Below are positions 22,514 through 35,382 of a stretch of 64,000 nt of DNA, one piece after another; within the stretch, counting starts at the first letter, position 1; each line of letters opens with the position of its first letter. The stretch comes from Lyophyllum atratum (lineage: Eukaryota > Basidiomycota > Agaricomycetes > Agaricales > Lyophyllaceae). The position numbers and the translations under genes are program-made. The stretch covers positions 372,001 through 436,000 of the forward strand of contig JACGCN010000014.1 of NCBI GenBank assembly GCA_014905825.1. Reading direction: 5' to 3'. The notes beneath the pieces are model-generated. The model did not search any database and was not told the DNA's origin. It saw nothing but the letters and a program-made list of their open reading frames with translations.

Positions 22514-24336
22514 ATGTTGAGGTCCTTTGGTCTTCCAAATGTCCTTAACTTTACCGTCCACCCTGCGAAATCCCTCACAAAAGTTGCTACTAGAGGATTT
22601 CACGACCCAGCAAGTCCCACTTCACGCCTAAGTGACAGCGATTATGAGGCTTTAAGACGTCGACGGAAAACAGAATGGAAGCGCAAACAAGGCGTCAGTA
22701 TTCTATACACAAAGTTATTTTGTCCCGCTAACATCTTCGCAACAGGGGCAGAGCTTTCTGGACCATGTAATTGTGACCGTTCGTGGAGGTGCGTCACTTA
22801 TATTCTATCAACTTTACGTGCCTAAAAACATTGGCAGGTAATGGTGGGGATGGGTGCGCAGCGTTCCACCGAGAAAAGTACAAACCGTTCGGCCCTCCTT
22901 CTGGCGGAAATGGCGGGCGGGGAGGAGATGTTTACATCCTGCCAACCCCTCATCTCACTACACTCTCCTCTGTTCCTACACGCATCCGCGGTGAAGCAGG
23001 TGGACATGGTCAGGGCACGTGGCAAAATGGCAGGAACGGTTCTACTCTAGTTATCAGAGTTCCTCTCGGCACCGTCGTTCGAGAATTGCCGCGAGACGAC
23101 CCCAGACGCGCGAAAGACGAGTGGGAGGCAGAAGAAGAATCACTGGCGGAACTATCACTCTCGGACAAACGAGACAAGATGCGCGACCATAGATGGGTGC
23201 ATTATCCTAGATATGGAGAGGCGAACGTCCAGAGGGACACGTTTAAAGAGGCGGAGGCCGCATTATACAAGCAGGAGAGGGAAAGAAGATTGGCGAGGCG
23301 AAAAAGAGCAATGGAGCCCATATTCCTCGACCTCGACAAGGAAGAGAACGTCGAGCGCGCCGTGGATGCACCCCTAGGAATAAAGCAGCACGAGCCGACC
23401 GGACATCTTATTGCTTCGGGTGGACTTGGTGGCCTAGGAAATCCCCATTTCACATCGACCCTCAACCGCTCCCCAAAGTTCGCAACACGCGGGCATGCTG
23501 GGGAGCGTATCACTCTATCGCTGGAGCTCAAGCTTATTGCTGACGTTGGGCTAGTTGGGATGCCAAACGCCGGGAAAAGCACATTGCTACGTGCACTCAC
23601 AGGAGGAAGGGCGAAGAGTGAAGTAGCTGGATACGCCTTCACTACCTTGAACCCAGTTGTGGGTGTGGTGCGCGTAGGGGAGGACGGGACTTTCGAAGGA
23701 GGCTTTACGGGTCACTTAATCCACGACGAGACTCTCATAGAGGAGCAGCAATTACAAGCAAGGATGGAGAACGGAGAACTTGCCGATGCTCCAACCCGAA
23801 ACCAGCTCCCAAGAAGTGAGGAGTCCGAAGTCGGGAGTGCGAGTGTGACACGACCAGGCCACCTCTTTGACCTCGTCGAAAACTTTCGCTTCACTATCGC
23901 CGATAATCCTGGCCTCATATCACGCGCCTCCGAAAATGTGGGCTTAGGGCACTCCTTCCTTCGATCGATGGAGCGATCGCTTGCCCTTGCCTATGTCGTG
24001 GACCTCTCAGGGCCCGCCCCTTGGAAGGAACTCGAGGTGCTGCGGGATGAGCTAGAGAAATACCAACCTGGCATGAGCTCCAAAGCCCGCATGGTCATCG
24101 CGAACAAAGCTGACCTCCTCGGTGGCGAGGGAGATCCTGCAGCGGTCGAGGATGCCAAATACAAGCTCAAAACCTTGGAGGAGTATGTCAGGACCCACAT
24201 GATCGTGCGCGACGGCTCAGATTCCAGTTTCACATTGGACGTTATTCCCACCTCAGCAAAGTTCAGCCAGAATCTATCCAAAGTGGTTGCACTCATGCGA
24301 GCTTCCGTCGAGCAGGCTAGGGAGCGCCTGTCTTGA
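22514..24336 (+). CDS. MTG2: mitochondrial Obg-family GTPase
   Basis: Three exons (22514-22693, 22746-22788, 22838-24336) encode 573 residues. The arginine-rich start (MLRSFGLPNVLNFTVHPAKS...VATRGFHD) looks like a mitochondrial presequence. The glycine-rich Obg fold follows (GGNGGDGCAAFHREKYKPFGPPSGG, GGRGGDVYILPT). The GTPase domain shows G1 GMPNAGKST, G2 region FTTLNPVVG, G3 DNPGLI, G4 NKADLL and G5 TSAKFSQN. Yeast Mtg2 and bacterial ObgE assist large ribosomal subunit assembly, so the same is expected in mitochondria. The protein carries a long basic insertion (roughly residues 160-235) inside the Obg domain and an acidic one inside the GTPase domain, which is common in fungal versions. 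Assignment to the family is firm; the yeast symbol is given by analogy. Confidence 0.93.
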
Positions 24337-27300
24337 ATTTGACGTTTATTTCGATATCATTAGCTTCAACCTATGGGATATAATAGTTAATATGTAAATC
24401 TCGTGTTTTAATGTATGTGTGGAATTGACGACTGGGGAGAGACCTGGTTCATTATTGACCCACATGCGAATGGGCCGAGTCACGACGCCATATGACCTCT
24501 CGGGGTCGGGACCGGACTACCTGAACTTGCCCAAATCCAAGTATTGACGCTCACCTTGAAAGCATCCGAAGGCAAGGGTTTAATGGACTAGTGATAGGTG
24601 CATGATCGGATGGAATATTTACTTGCGTCAACTGATGCCGGGTGCCCGGTTGCAAAATGCCGATAGCAGCTTGCTTCACTGTGGATAGCGAATATATGAA
24701 GGGGCGTCGTTCAAGGCTTCATTCCTGCATAGTACAAGAACGAGAGGCCGCCGGCGTGTACCCGTCGGATCATGATGTCGCCCATGCCCGAAGCCTAGGT
24801 AGTTGCAGTCAAATTGTCGACGTAAATACGCGTCCACGTTATTTGATAGTAGGGATCCGATACAGAAAGCTATAACGACCGTGCCACGATGGGAGATAGT
24901 CCCTGCGAGTCGATGAATTAGTGCTGACATCACGTCATAGATGCTGCAAACACGACTTCCTGACCAAGTTTGAAAAACCATCGTGATCACTTTCAGGCTC
25001 GCGGCGGCTGGGATTACGATGCCAGTTTTATTCTCCCGCTCTATCAACCTTCAAGGAAAAGGAAACCAGGCCGCTGTATGGAATGGTGTCCATTTGACAG
25101 CATGCATCGTTTGATGTAGATGCTGGGACAAGTTCTGCTTCTAGACCGTGGTGTAAATAAACTTTGAGTGATCGCGAGCCTTATTTCTGGAAAATGGATG
25201 GAGGAAAGAAAGAGAGACCCTCTCACGCGTGTCTGCTGCCATGATTCACGATGGATGGCTGATGCCCACTGACTATCTGTCAGAGGTGATCGACGAATGG
25301 GGGCGTTCCCGACCATCCAGGGAGAAGCTCCTCTTGCACGCGTGTCCTCCTGGAGCGGAATGTGAAAGCTATGCGTTAACAATACTCCTGACGAATCAAG
25401 GGTCATTATGTTCGAAGAAACTGAAGGCCTCTCTGGAGAGGCATGGTTAGCAAGGCCTCGTCTGGTTTCGCTGAGTATCGTACAGGTGAGATCGATCAGT
25501 TTGCTATGTTGTCGAATTTAAATAAAGTTACCACATACGTATTTCACTAAGTCTTCACCATAGCCTATTGGTTTGTAGACAGTCATGTGCACTAGTGTGA
25601 TAGAAGCATGGCTGAAAAAGGACAGCTTGAGTAAATTAAAACATCTCGCGAATCGACCGAACAAAACCTATATGTGGGGCAGACCTTCAGATTCGGTATA
25701 GTGATGGGAAAATAGACCAATGTTTATGACTGCAAGGAACCAGCTCAACGGATGTGCAGCCTCGCAGAATCGTTCTGGGTCTTGCGGTCTCATTCTGAAA
25801 CCCAGCAAGGTAGAAACTAGAAAGGATTAGGCCAAGTTTGACGTTCGATCGAGCAAATGGAGGGCTAGTATGTACTGACCCATACTCGTGCGTGGAAGCC
25901 GCGATCTTCACGGATAATCGCGGCTCCGGAAGAGCTTCCGGGTTCCCTGAGTTCATCTAAGTTGGCTGCTGTGGGCCCCGCACGTGAGTAGGATCTTATA
26001 AAACTCGGTACCAATTCCTGCCAGGAAGGGCCTCAAGAAACGAGGTTGGAGGGAAAATTAATCTCGCTAGAGCGAAACATCGCTCACCGCTGGCCGGTTC
26101 TCTGAGTAGAAGTTCAGGTTTTTGGCACCATGTTCGTTTTTCGTCGTATGATCGAGCACGCAAAATGAACTCGACGATCTATAGTTTCCCCTGTTAGAAT
26201 ACGCGATAGGTTATCAATTGGCCACCCACTTCGCGTCCTCGTCCTCGGAATCCTAGGCCTGGTGATCTTGAGATGATTAAAGCAACCATTGATTATTGAT
26301 GAGACAACGACACACGCTGGCAGCATTCGGGATATACCCATTTGTAATCCTCCTCCAGTGCAACAATATGCATTATTGGCTCAAGGCCCATCGGCATCGT
26401 GAATTGTTGTTTCTGATAAGGCGGTATCCATCACATCTAGCAGGGAAGGTTAAGCGTGAGCATTTACTGTACTCAAGGAGTAGTTTCTCCATCTGGCGGC
26501 TTTAGGAATTCTTCTCCCGCGAGGGGGCTGGGAGGTCTGGTCATCCGCAATCGGTGCTGACCAGCGCGTGCAAAAAGAAGAACACGAGCAGCGGGTTGGT
26601 CGGTTCGGGAAGCAATCATCGATCATCGATTCCAGTTTCATCGGTATGTGCTGTTTGCGAGAAAACATCGCTCGATGAACAGATGATCTGTCCGGGAATC
26701 GCGTGGACGATAATGATACGGATATATGCGCTACACTGCGGCCCATGTGTCGCGTACGGTGAAAGAGTAGGGATCTGGGACGGGTTTTGCGGGTGGCCAA
26801 CATTTCAAACCTTGGTGCCTTTGATGGCTTTTGATGATCGGCCAGTTCACCTAAGGGGTAATCGAGGTTGATAGCATCTATTGAGCAGCAACTCAACAAG
26901 GACCAAAGGATGGGCCTCGAACGTCAGCGGGTAAGTAATCACGACGATGCGTGCCGGCTTCGAGGTCCACTGCGCTGGGAGACGCATCCAATCGGCATCC
27001 TACTGGTGTCCTTCGCTGTATTCCTGAGGGGATCGCGCCTCATAGCCCTCGGATCGCAGATACCGCTCGATGTGTTACCTTTAAGGACACCGCTAAGATC
27101 CGCATGCATAAAGGCAGACAAGGTAGACAGACAATTGGATGGTAGCCAGGTGATTATCCAGGGAGCAAAATGTTCTGTGGTGGTGGCAATCCATGAAGTC
27201 AAGCTGCGCCCCTAGCCCAAGGACCTAGCCCAATATCGACGACGCAAGAGACCGGTAGCCCTGTGTCCTGAAGAGATGTTGATCAGTCATCGGAGTTCAG

Positions 27301-30243
27301 ACGTCTAAGATACGATGTAGTCAACAGGTCAACTTCAACCTGGTGACAGGAGCTCCAAGGTACGAGAGTATCAGTAGCTTCGTACCTTGGTCGACTGTCG
27401 GTTGGCGATGAGGCTGCTGTGGGCGCGTATTTTTTCCAGTGGGGGTTTTTTTTGCTCAAGCTTCCTGAAATTTCGCTGTCACCCGCCATACCACAGATTC
27501 TGAGGCCTTCTTCTGGGACTGATAGACAGATTCTAATGCACTGGCTATCCAAGCTTCAAGTTCCCAGACCTGATGCGTGACGATGGATGTTGTTGACATC
27601 ACAGTGGCATAAATTACACTGCGGTCCGACAGTGAACTGTGCGATCAACACCGTGAGAGCTTTAGGATTTCCTTATCCGGTACTAACTTTTACGCCATTG
27701 CTTGTCAAGTCCTCCACTGCCAGGTCGACCGCAGCTGCCAATATTAACCCAGCGCTGGAAAAATCGAGGGGTTAACCGCGCCACATGTCAATCGACCCGA
27801 CTTACTCTGCTCTTTCGCACAAATCGTCACTCACCAGCTTGGGAAGGTGAAATGGCTACAAATTCTCGTCAGTCCGCGGCCTCGTTGACTGGCATATGCA
27901 CTGCGCCCAGGGTCGTCGAGTCGTAGGAATGCTTATGGACAGAATTATGTTCCTGGGCTCCGCATGCCCTCCTCGATGATCTGCAACCAGTCGTGGCAAG
28001 TGAAGCATGTGTTCCACCCAAAGCGCCTCCACTTCAACAGACCGATTTTGCCCAAATTAATATTGACGACTTCAGTGGTCGGGCCGCCCCAGATGCGCAC
28101 GCGTTCCCCCTGACCTTTGTTTTATTGGTGTGTCTGTCTCCATGTGATCGATATAATGATGTGTACGTTACTGAATCTCGACGAATCCAGCCTCCAGGCC
28201 CATTCCAAATCTTACAACAGAAATGCACCCTCGGGCACCCGGCGACATCGTATGAAGTAAAGGTTATGGATGCTCACATGTCTATATCCCCACTATCTAC
28301 CCGCCCACAATGCGACAGAAGCCGGAGAGCTCTACGGCAACGTCAGATAGAGATTGCTGCATATGTACCTGATGAGCTCTACCACTGGTTGCCGGAGTAT
28401 ACCTTCCTTTTTTGCGTCAGTCACGAGAGCAAGTCCCCCACACTTCCCACCGCTGGATCTTGCTGATCTTGAAACCTTGGGACAGCCATTACGATATTGA
28501 CGGGCCTGCGCATTTTATTATTCTCCCTCGCCTCTCACTCTGATGTGACTTGGCAGGAGAGGGGAAGCGATTACGCATGCAAGGAGGTTTTATCTAATGG
28601 TGAGTACTTCCCTATCATCCCTCGCGTTTTATTAGTGTGCGTTGTTTCGGTAACAGGGTGGGTATGATGCTATGGACTGTCTTAGCCATTATTCCGTCGC
28701 CTTTTGAAATATAGTTCCTAATTGTGTGCAATACCATACCCAAACACTTATGTAACTTGCAGGTGCTTCCCATTGCCAGCGCTGATGCCTTGTCACTTGC
28801 GATCTCACACAATGCTAACCCTTGGACCATAGGTCTTCAGGGAAGTTGGCGTACCAGAATGGGCTTTTGCGGCATGTTGGCGGTAGCCGCTGATATGCCG
28901 CCGGGAGAAGACTGTCCCTTCAGTTGTCGCCAAGTCGGGTGACGAAAATCATTTTCACATTTCCGCATATCGTTTAGGTCGTGCTACAATAATTGTACGT
29001 TACAGTGCACAGTTCGGACCTCGTGGGACTATACTCTAGTATGGAGATGAGCAGGTACAGTTGCTTTGAAGCTGTTCGTCGAGTGGGGCTGGCTGACCTT
29101 CGATTCATTGTAAGTGGCAAAGAAGGCGTGTTTACAGTCCGCGGTCCTCTCCCGTCCATTGATTAGCAGAATGGCAAATCATCCTAAATTATCGGTCGAC
29201 ACCAGTATAGACAGCCTTCTTTTTCTGATGGGCCATTTTTGTTGAGTGTTGTAACGGCTATGGATGTTGTTGACTCACGAAGTTACAGTTCATTGTGATT
29301 GTCGACAAGGTTGCCGCCGGATCTGATAGAAGATCATGTCGTACCGCAGTGTGCACTAGCAGGTTCAGTGGTCAAAATTAATATGACAATGATCCAGGGC
29401 ACAGACCTACACCTTCAGAAGCGTTTCGGCAAAGTGAGAGCGAGCCTCCTGTTGTGCATAACGTGCCATAACTGAATACGAACTTACCTAGTGTTTGTCA
29501 ATGCACGGAACTTTTAGGCTGGCTTCCAAGTTCCAATGCTCTGCACAGTGTGCACGTCGATAAGGCCCAAAACGTGTCATCCTGAGTTTGGGCTGCGTTT
29601 CCATACAATGGTGGTCTTAGGTCCGTCTTGTCTATCTCACACGGAAATCACCGCCATTTCTTGTAACTTTCGAAAGGTACTCATCGCACACTAGGCCGTA
29701 ACTGTTCTGAGTCCGAACTTTACTGATACGACAGTCAGATGGCCCTTATCAGCGTTCAGAGTGACCTACAGAGCGACCCCGCCAGCCGTAGACGGGGCCA
29801 AAAATTCCATCATGCGTAGTCTCCTCAAAACGCGTCAAGCTGAAGACCTGGTGGGAAGTCTGGACGTATGACAAAATGGGATGAAGTCCATGTCCCAACA
29901 TCCCCATTCTGCAAGAACGGACCGTAAAGGCACAACCTCAGTCATGATGCGAGACAACCGCTTGGCAAATGCCGAAGGCTTGGCCAGAAGCGGGCAGATC
30001 TTCCCAGGGCGTGAGGTCGATTTGGTATGCAACAGGGTCGGGCATGGGGCGGCATGAGGTGATTGAGCTGATTGCGAACCGCGGCAAATGCCAGATGAAT
30101 GAATGGATATATAGAGTGTACATAGTTGACAGAGCTGGGTAGGATAAGTAATAAACGATCTAGGGGGTAAGGACCTGGTTGTAATCCCTTCACCGGCTAC
30201 TAGCTAGGGAACAGGCAAAAATCTGCACCAGCCCACGTAAACG
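24337..30243. other. 5.9-kb gene-poor stretch
   Basis: No gene could be supported on either strand. ORFs are short, overlap in conflicting directions and show no family motifs; the longest, at 27993-28466 (157 codons, plus), is uninformative. No terminal repeats, tandem arrays, tRNAs or transposase and reverse-transcriptase motifs were recognised. It could hold decayed genes or mobile-element remnants, an intron-rich orphan gene, long non-coding transcripts, or the regulatory region of the zinc-cluster gene that follows. Confidence 0.4.
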
Positions 30244-33200
30244 ATGGAATTGCAGCCGGGAATCGAATCGGGTCAGGAGCGAGCGCCAGGGCGCAAACCA
30301 GAATCCGAATTGGAAATGCAGGGGCAGCCCCTCTACCATGAAAACCAAAACTCTGCCCAGGGCTCCGTCTCCACGACTGCCACCATGGACGAACAGCCCC
30401 AGCAGCAAGCTACCCCTTCCGCGGCTCCGTAAGTCTTCTTCCTCGTCGTGATCCTGTCTTGTGCTCATTGTTTCCAGCCAAATACGCTCCAGGATCACTG
30501 TTGTCTGCGCAGAGGTGAGCATTTCCTCGTATTTTCTCGCCACGGGCTCATTTTTCGTCTCAGTGCAAGCGTCTCAAACTGAAATGCGACAGACGGACAC
30601 CCTGCGGCAGCTGCACGAAGCGCGACACCGTGTCGCGCTGTATCTATTCTCCAGCAGCGGCTGAGAAAGTCGACCTGCACTCGCTCAACAATCGTCTCAT
30701 TCAGGTCGAGGCCATTCTTGCCATGGTGACAGCGGGAAAGACACCCCCACCTTTCCAGTCTTCCTATCCACTCGCCCAAGTGACTTTGCCAACATCACAC
30801 TCCATGAAATCCCGAGCCAGCCATGCCACCGCCGCTTCACCCGCCTCCTCTATATCTATAAGGCTTAACGACCTTATGAATATTTGGCTGACGCATTGTC
30901 AGCTGGATTTGTTCGCACCCGGAAATTTGGCTTCGTTGAAGTCAGAGATGCCTTCAGATAGCACCTATGTAAAGCTAGAGCCGTCTCACACAGATGCGCT
31001 TCAGCTCGCTACCCCTTACGACAACACGATCATTATTGACGAGGAGCCTTCAATTCGTACGCCTGCTGCCCCGATGTTCCAGCCAAATCTCCCACCGTTA
31101 CACATATATTATTCGTCTTCAACGGTGACCCCACAACAACAAGAGGGAACGTCGACCCAGTACACCTATCCGCCACACAATCCCTATCCGGCCAACTTCA
31201 ACTCTCCATTCCCGCCGCAACGAGAGTACGAATTCCCGCCACCACCCCAGAAAACCTTCAACTTCCCGGACACGTCTTACTCAGCATCTGGTTCGCCAGC
31301 TATTACGCCAGCCGTTTTCGCCCTCCTTCCGCCCCCACCCATGCGCACGAAGCTCCTTTCCAGTGCCCGTGCGGCACACCCGCACCTCCCCCTTTTAATG
31401 CATTGGGCCAGAATCGTTGTGCTCGCGGACCCCGAGGCTGCATCGGCGAAGGAGCGACAGAAAGCCCTGGCGTGCGCTGTTTTCTTTGGTGCTCATGTGG
31501 GCTCACCCACACCCACGCCATCGACGCCATCGTCAAATACAGGCACAACCAGTCTCCCCTTGTTCGCGTGCCTGTGCTACTTGCTGGCTCTGGGTGCGCT
31601 GGAGCCGAACTCAGATGCAGCCGTAGACCACTCATTTTTATACGCGCTGGCGGGGCAGGTAATGGGTGTGTGGGAAGAATATAGGACGTCTGTGGAGGTG
31701 AAGGAGGAGGAGGAGAAGGAAGAAGGCGATGCAGGTGGCGAAGTGAGAAAACCTCAGCACGCGGATATTGAGAAGGAGGAGATGGATCACCTGGTAGCGT
31801 CCTTGCTGCAAGTGAAATATCTACTCCGTACAGGAAGTTCGGCGTCTTCGAAGAATCATAGTAGCATGCTGGAGACTGTATTCCCGCTGGTGAGTCCTCT
31901 TTGTCTCCCTATTCTTTGGGAACACCCTCTACGTGACATATCAATATCTAACATCTATTGTTTTTAAAGATTGGCAAGCTCGTCAACTTGGCGCGTGGAT
32001 TGGGACTTGCGCGGGATCCAGAGGAGGATCCAGGAACAGGTCCGAAGATGAGTTCGAAGGCTGAGGAGAGGCGGAGAATGCTTTGGTGGGACATAATGTT
32101 TCACGATACGTGCGTCGTCTTCCCTTTTTATCTCCCAAACCCACGCATTTCATTCCTCATCCACGACGAGCCTTTTGACTGATAAATTATCCCTCCTAGG
32201 TTCACGTCTGACACCTTGGACCACGCTCCTCTAGTCACCTCATACTCGTACACGACGAAGATCCCCGCTATTGCTCAGACCCCGCAACCTCCGTCTTCTG
32301 ATGCGCCATCTCGCCAAAACCCATCTCCGATGGTTAATACCTTGACTGACGATGACGAAAACGAATTTTCAATCGAATCGTTCGAGCCCGAAGAGATTGT
32401 CCCGAAGCCTAATTCGCCTCCGAAGGCAAATGGCGCGACCAAGGGGCGATCCGCCTCGCGGCTTATGCCTCAGTTCAGGGGCAAGCGCAAAGGCAAAGGC
32501 TCCCCAGCACAACCGGCTGACGATGCAGAGAGCGGCTTCTTTGGCGTACGATGCCGGTATGTATAACCCCTGATGCATACGTGATACCTCCAACTAACAG
32601 CAACAACAGCCTTACGCGCCTCGCACAAACAGTCAAGCACCGCCTAGCCCACCCCGGCTGCGAGTGCTGCACTTGCGGCAACGGCTATACTCTCGACCAA
32701 GCGGCCAGGCTCGAGGCTGAGGTCCGCGCATGGTCCGCCGACCTCCCCGCCTCCCTGAAGCTCGAGACATCCACCACCTCTGCAGACTCGAAGTCAGACG
32801 TCTCCAATTCGCCTCGACATGCCGCCCTCGCTGCAGAGCTCGCCATCCTCGCGAACCGCATGATCATCACGGCGTATGTGCCGCTCATGCGCCCGGCACC
32901 TGAAGCGGCGGCATCGTCTAGTGCGAGTGCTAGCGCGTACTCTGCCTCGCATCCCTGGAGCCCTGCGAGTCGCGCGACTCTTGATGCTGCGCAGGGTGTG
33001 GTGCGCGCAGCAAGGGTGTTACATTGCTTGTCACAGGCTGGAGGTGGCACCGCGCTGATGGGGGAGTATTACCCACTGGAGAAGGCTGTGGTCGACGCGC
33101 TCGTCATATGTGCCCATTCTGGGTTCGCGACGGGTAAGGCTGGACGGGCGGTGATGGAGGAGGTTACTGTTGCGCTGGAGATGCTGGAGTCTATGGGCAG

Positions 33201-34704
33201 ATGTGAAGGCGAGCTTGGGAGGATTGTCGCGTCGTTGAAGAGGAGGGTGGAGGCAGGTGATACAGGCAGGAGGGGTGACGAGAATACCTTGAAGCGGAAG
33301 CACTATGTGCTTGAGGGTGGTATGCAGGGAGAGCAGGCTCGGGAGATGAATGCGAGGGCAGAGGGGATGGCGATGGCGATGGCGGTCGACCTTGAGAGAA
33401 CGTATGGGAAGATTGATGAAGGCAGTAACGAGAACATCCTCCCGACACCGCCGCAACAGCATCAACAGCATCGACCTGTTATTCCCCAACCACCAACTCC
33501 CCAAAGAGCTGGGTCTGTTGCTCCGCGTTCCAGAACCAGCGACAAAAAAAGCCCGAAGAAAGGGTACCCTGCATATCCTTCTGTTGGCGTTCGAGACAGA
33601 GGGAAAGAGGGGGCACCGTGGATGGCGAAGAAGTCGAGCTTAAAGTTTGACGTTATCCCCGATCCAAAGCTGCCGGAGCCGACGCTTGCACCAACGGGAG
33701 ATGGCAACATGACCTTTGAGTCACCTAATCCACCTCAGCAACTGTCCCCTGTACAGCATCGAACTAGTCGACCCATGCTAGACACCGGTTACCGATCTAG
33801 GTCATCGTCCATCTCCCAGGCACCGCGCATGCAACCTGTCGAATATTCAACGCAGTTCGGCGAGCCTGAAGATCGGCATCCGGATATGCACGCGAACCAG
33901 CGTCGGCGGTTCAGCATACAGGAACATGGTCAGCAACAACAACCACAGCAGCAATCAGAACAGCCACAGGTCCAGCCCTTCGCGATGTCACCCACGAATA
34001 TGTACAACCCCAGCCAGCAGCCATCTCGCGCTGGCTCGTTTGACGCGCCTCGCGGATTTGAACAACACCGCGGGTCCTTTGACCAGAACACTGGAACTAC
34101 AGATCCTACGTACGGTGGCGAATCAAGTCCGTACCCAAACACTAGCGCACCACTCTCCGCGGCGAGCTCGCCCTACGGATCATCGAGTGGGCATCCACAG
34201 ACGCCAACTTTCGGCACAGGCTCCCATCGACACACTCCCCCAACCTTTGGCGCGCAGGCTATAGTCGCAAGTCCGCAGGCGTATTTCCATATTTCTGAGG
34301 ATTACGAGACCCCATATGATGCTCATGGGACCCAACACCAACAGCAGGTCCTCGGCGGGATGTCCATGGACACTTCGATGTCAGGGCAAGCCCTCGGCAA
34401 TACTGGTGACGCTATGGGTATTCCTTCTGGCGTGCCCTCTACCCCGATTTATGAAGAAGTCCAACCATTGCTATACGATGTGAAGCCTCCTGTGGACCTC
34501 GCCCAGCATCAGCATCAGCATCAAGCCATACAACACTACCAGGTGGTTAGCGGCCGTAACACACCCATTGACACTCAACATCAGATGTCAATGAACCCAT
34601 CCGCCCACCATACGTGGGCACCCACGCCGCAGTATATGCAGCCCCAGCCGAGCGCTGATCAGCCCGACCCGCAGTACTGGAATACGGGCGCGTACTACCG
34701 GTAG
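30244..34704 (+). CDS. Zn2Cys6 fungal transcription factor
   Basis: Six exons (30244-30428, 30478-30514, 30564-31889, 31970-32109, 32200-32556, 32610-34704) sum to 1379 residues. Residues ~69-100 form the binuclear zinc cluster CAECKRLKLKCDRRTPC plus GSCTKRDTVSRC, with spacing C-x2-C-x6-C-x5-C-x2-C-x8-C. A short coiled segment follows (VDLHSLNNRLIQVEAILAMV). The middle region (LVNLARGLGLARDPEEDPG, EERRRMLWWDIMFHDT, then RLEAEVRAWSADLPASLKL and LANRMIITAYVPLMRPAPE) matches the fungal-specific transcription factor domain. The C-terminal third is disordered and rich in Q, P and S. It is a nuclear DNA-binding regulator with unknown targets. The zinc cluster is split by an intron after CAE. The ATG at 30244 gives the full leader; a start at 30385 is possible. 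Confidence 0.92.
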
Positions 34705-35382
34705 CGTGTCTGATTTATATGCCTTCCACTTCCCCACCTAACATCTCTTCCATTCTCATCGAGATACGTTCCCTGTGTTGGTATTACTACACCCACTCGC
34801 TTTTTCCTCTCGTCGCTGCCCGCCCATGTTTCATACGCTCCTCTATGTCGTCCATCTACCCTCCTCTCCTATCTATCACACTGTATCTATCTCGCTCTCC
34901 CCTATCACGACTGTTCACGATTGTTCACGACTGATACCCTCACTCCCTGACCCTCTATTCCGAGGGAGCGGTGGTCTTTTATACCTACCTGACTTATTGC
35001 TGGAACGCCAGCCTAGATACTGTAAGCCTTCTCGGTCCTTTCGACCGTCGCTTCTCCATCACTACCATGCCCTGCGTTATCACAGTAACATTTATGACAG
35101 GAAATTTGATACAGCGAGGCAAATCAACTTCATTCATCTATGTATAGAGCTTTCGCGATTTGGGCGACATAAACGCACATCTTCCTTGTCGCACATCCTT
35201 TTTATTGTACAATATGTATAAAATTACCTGTTCAACTGAACGTAGGGACGGCGAGGGCGTGTGATGCCAGAACAGCTGGAGAGGAGGCCACCTCCATTGC
35301 AAAACAGAAACAAAAACATCAGGTAATTTGTAACTTCATTGTATTTCATACGACAAGTAAGGGTTCTATTAAGCAAGAGTCG
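34705..35382. other. convergent intergenic region
   Basis: This stretch lies between the stop of the zinc-cluster gene and the stop of an F-box gene on the other strand. It is pyrimidine-rich near 34720-34930, as expected for a 3' untranslated region, and has no recognisable gene. Confidence 0.5.

Noticed and set aside
27993..28466. 157-codon plus-strand ORF in the gene-poor block
   Set aside because: No motif, no leader or splice context, and overlapping frames of similar quality occur on the other strand.
30240..30280. tRNA T-arm-like sequence (GGGAATCGAATCGGG)
   Set aside because: The stems do not pair correctly, and no acceptor or anticodon arm can be built around it.
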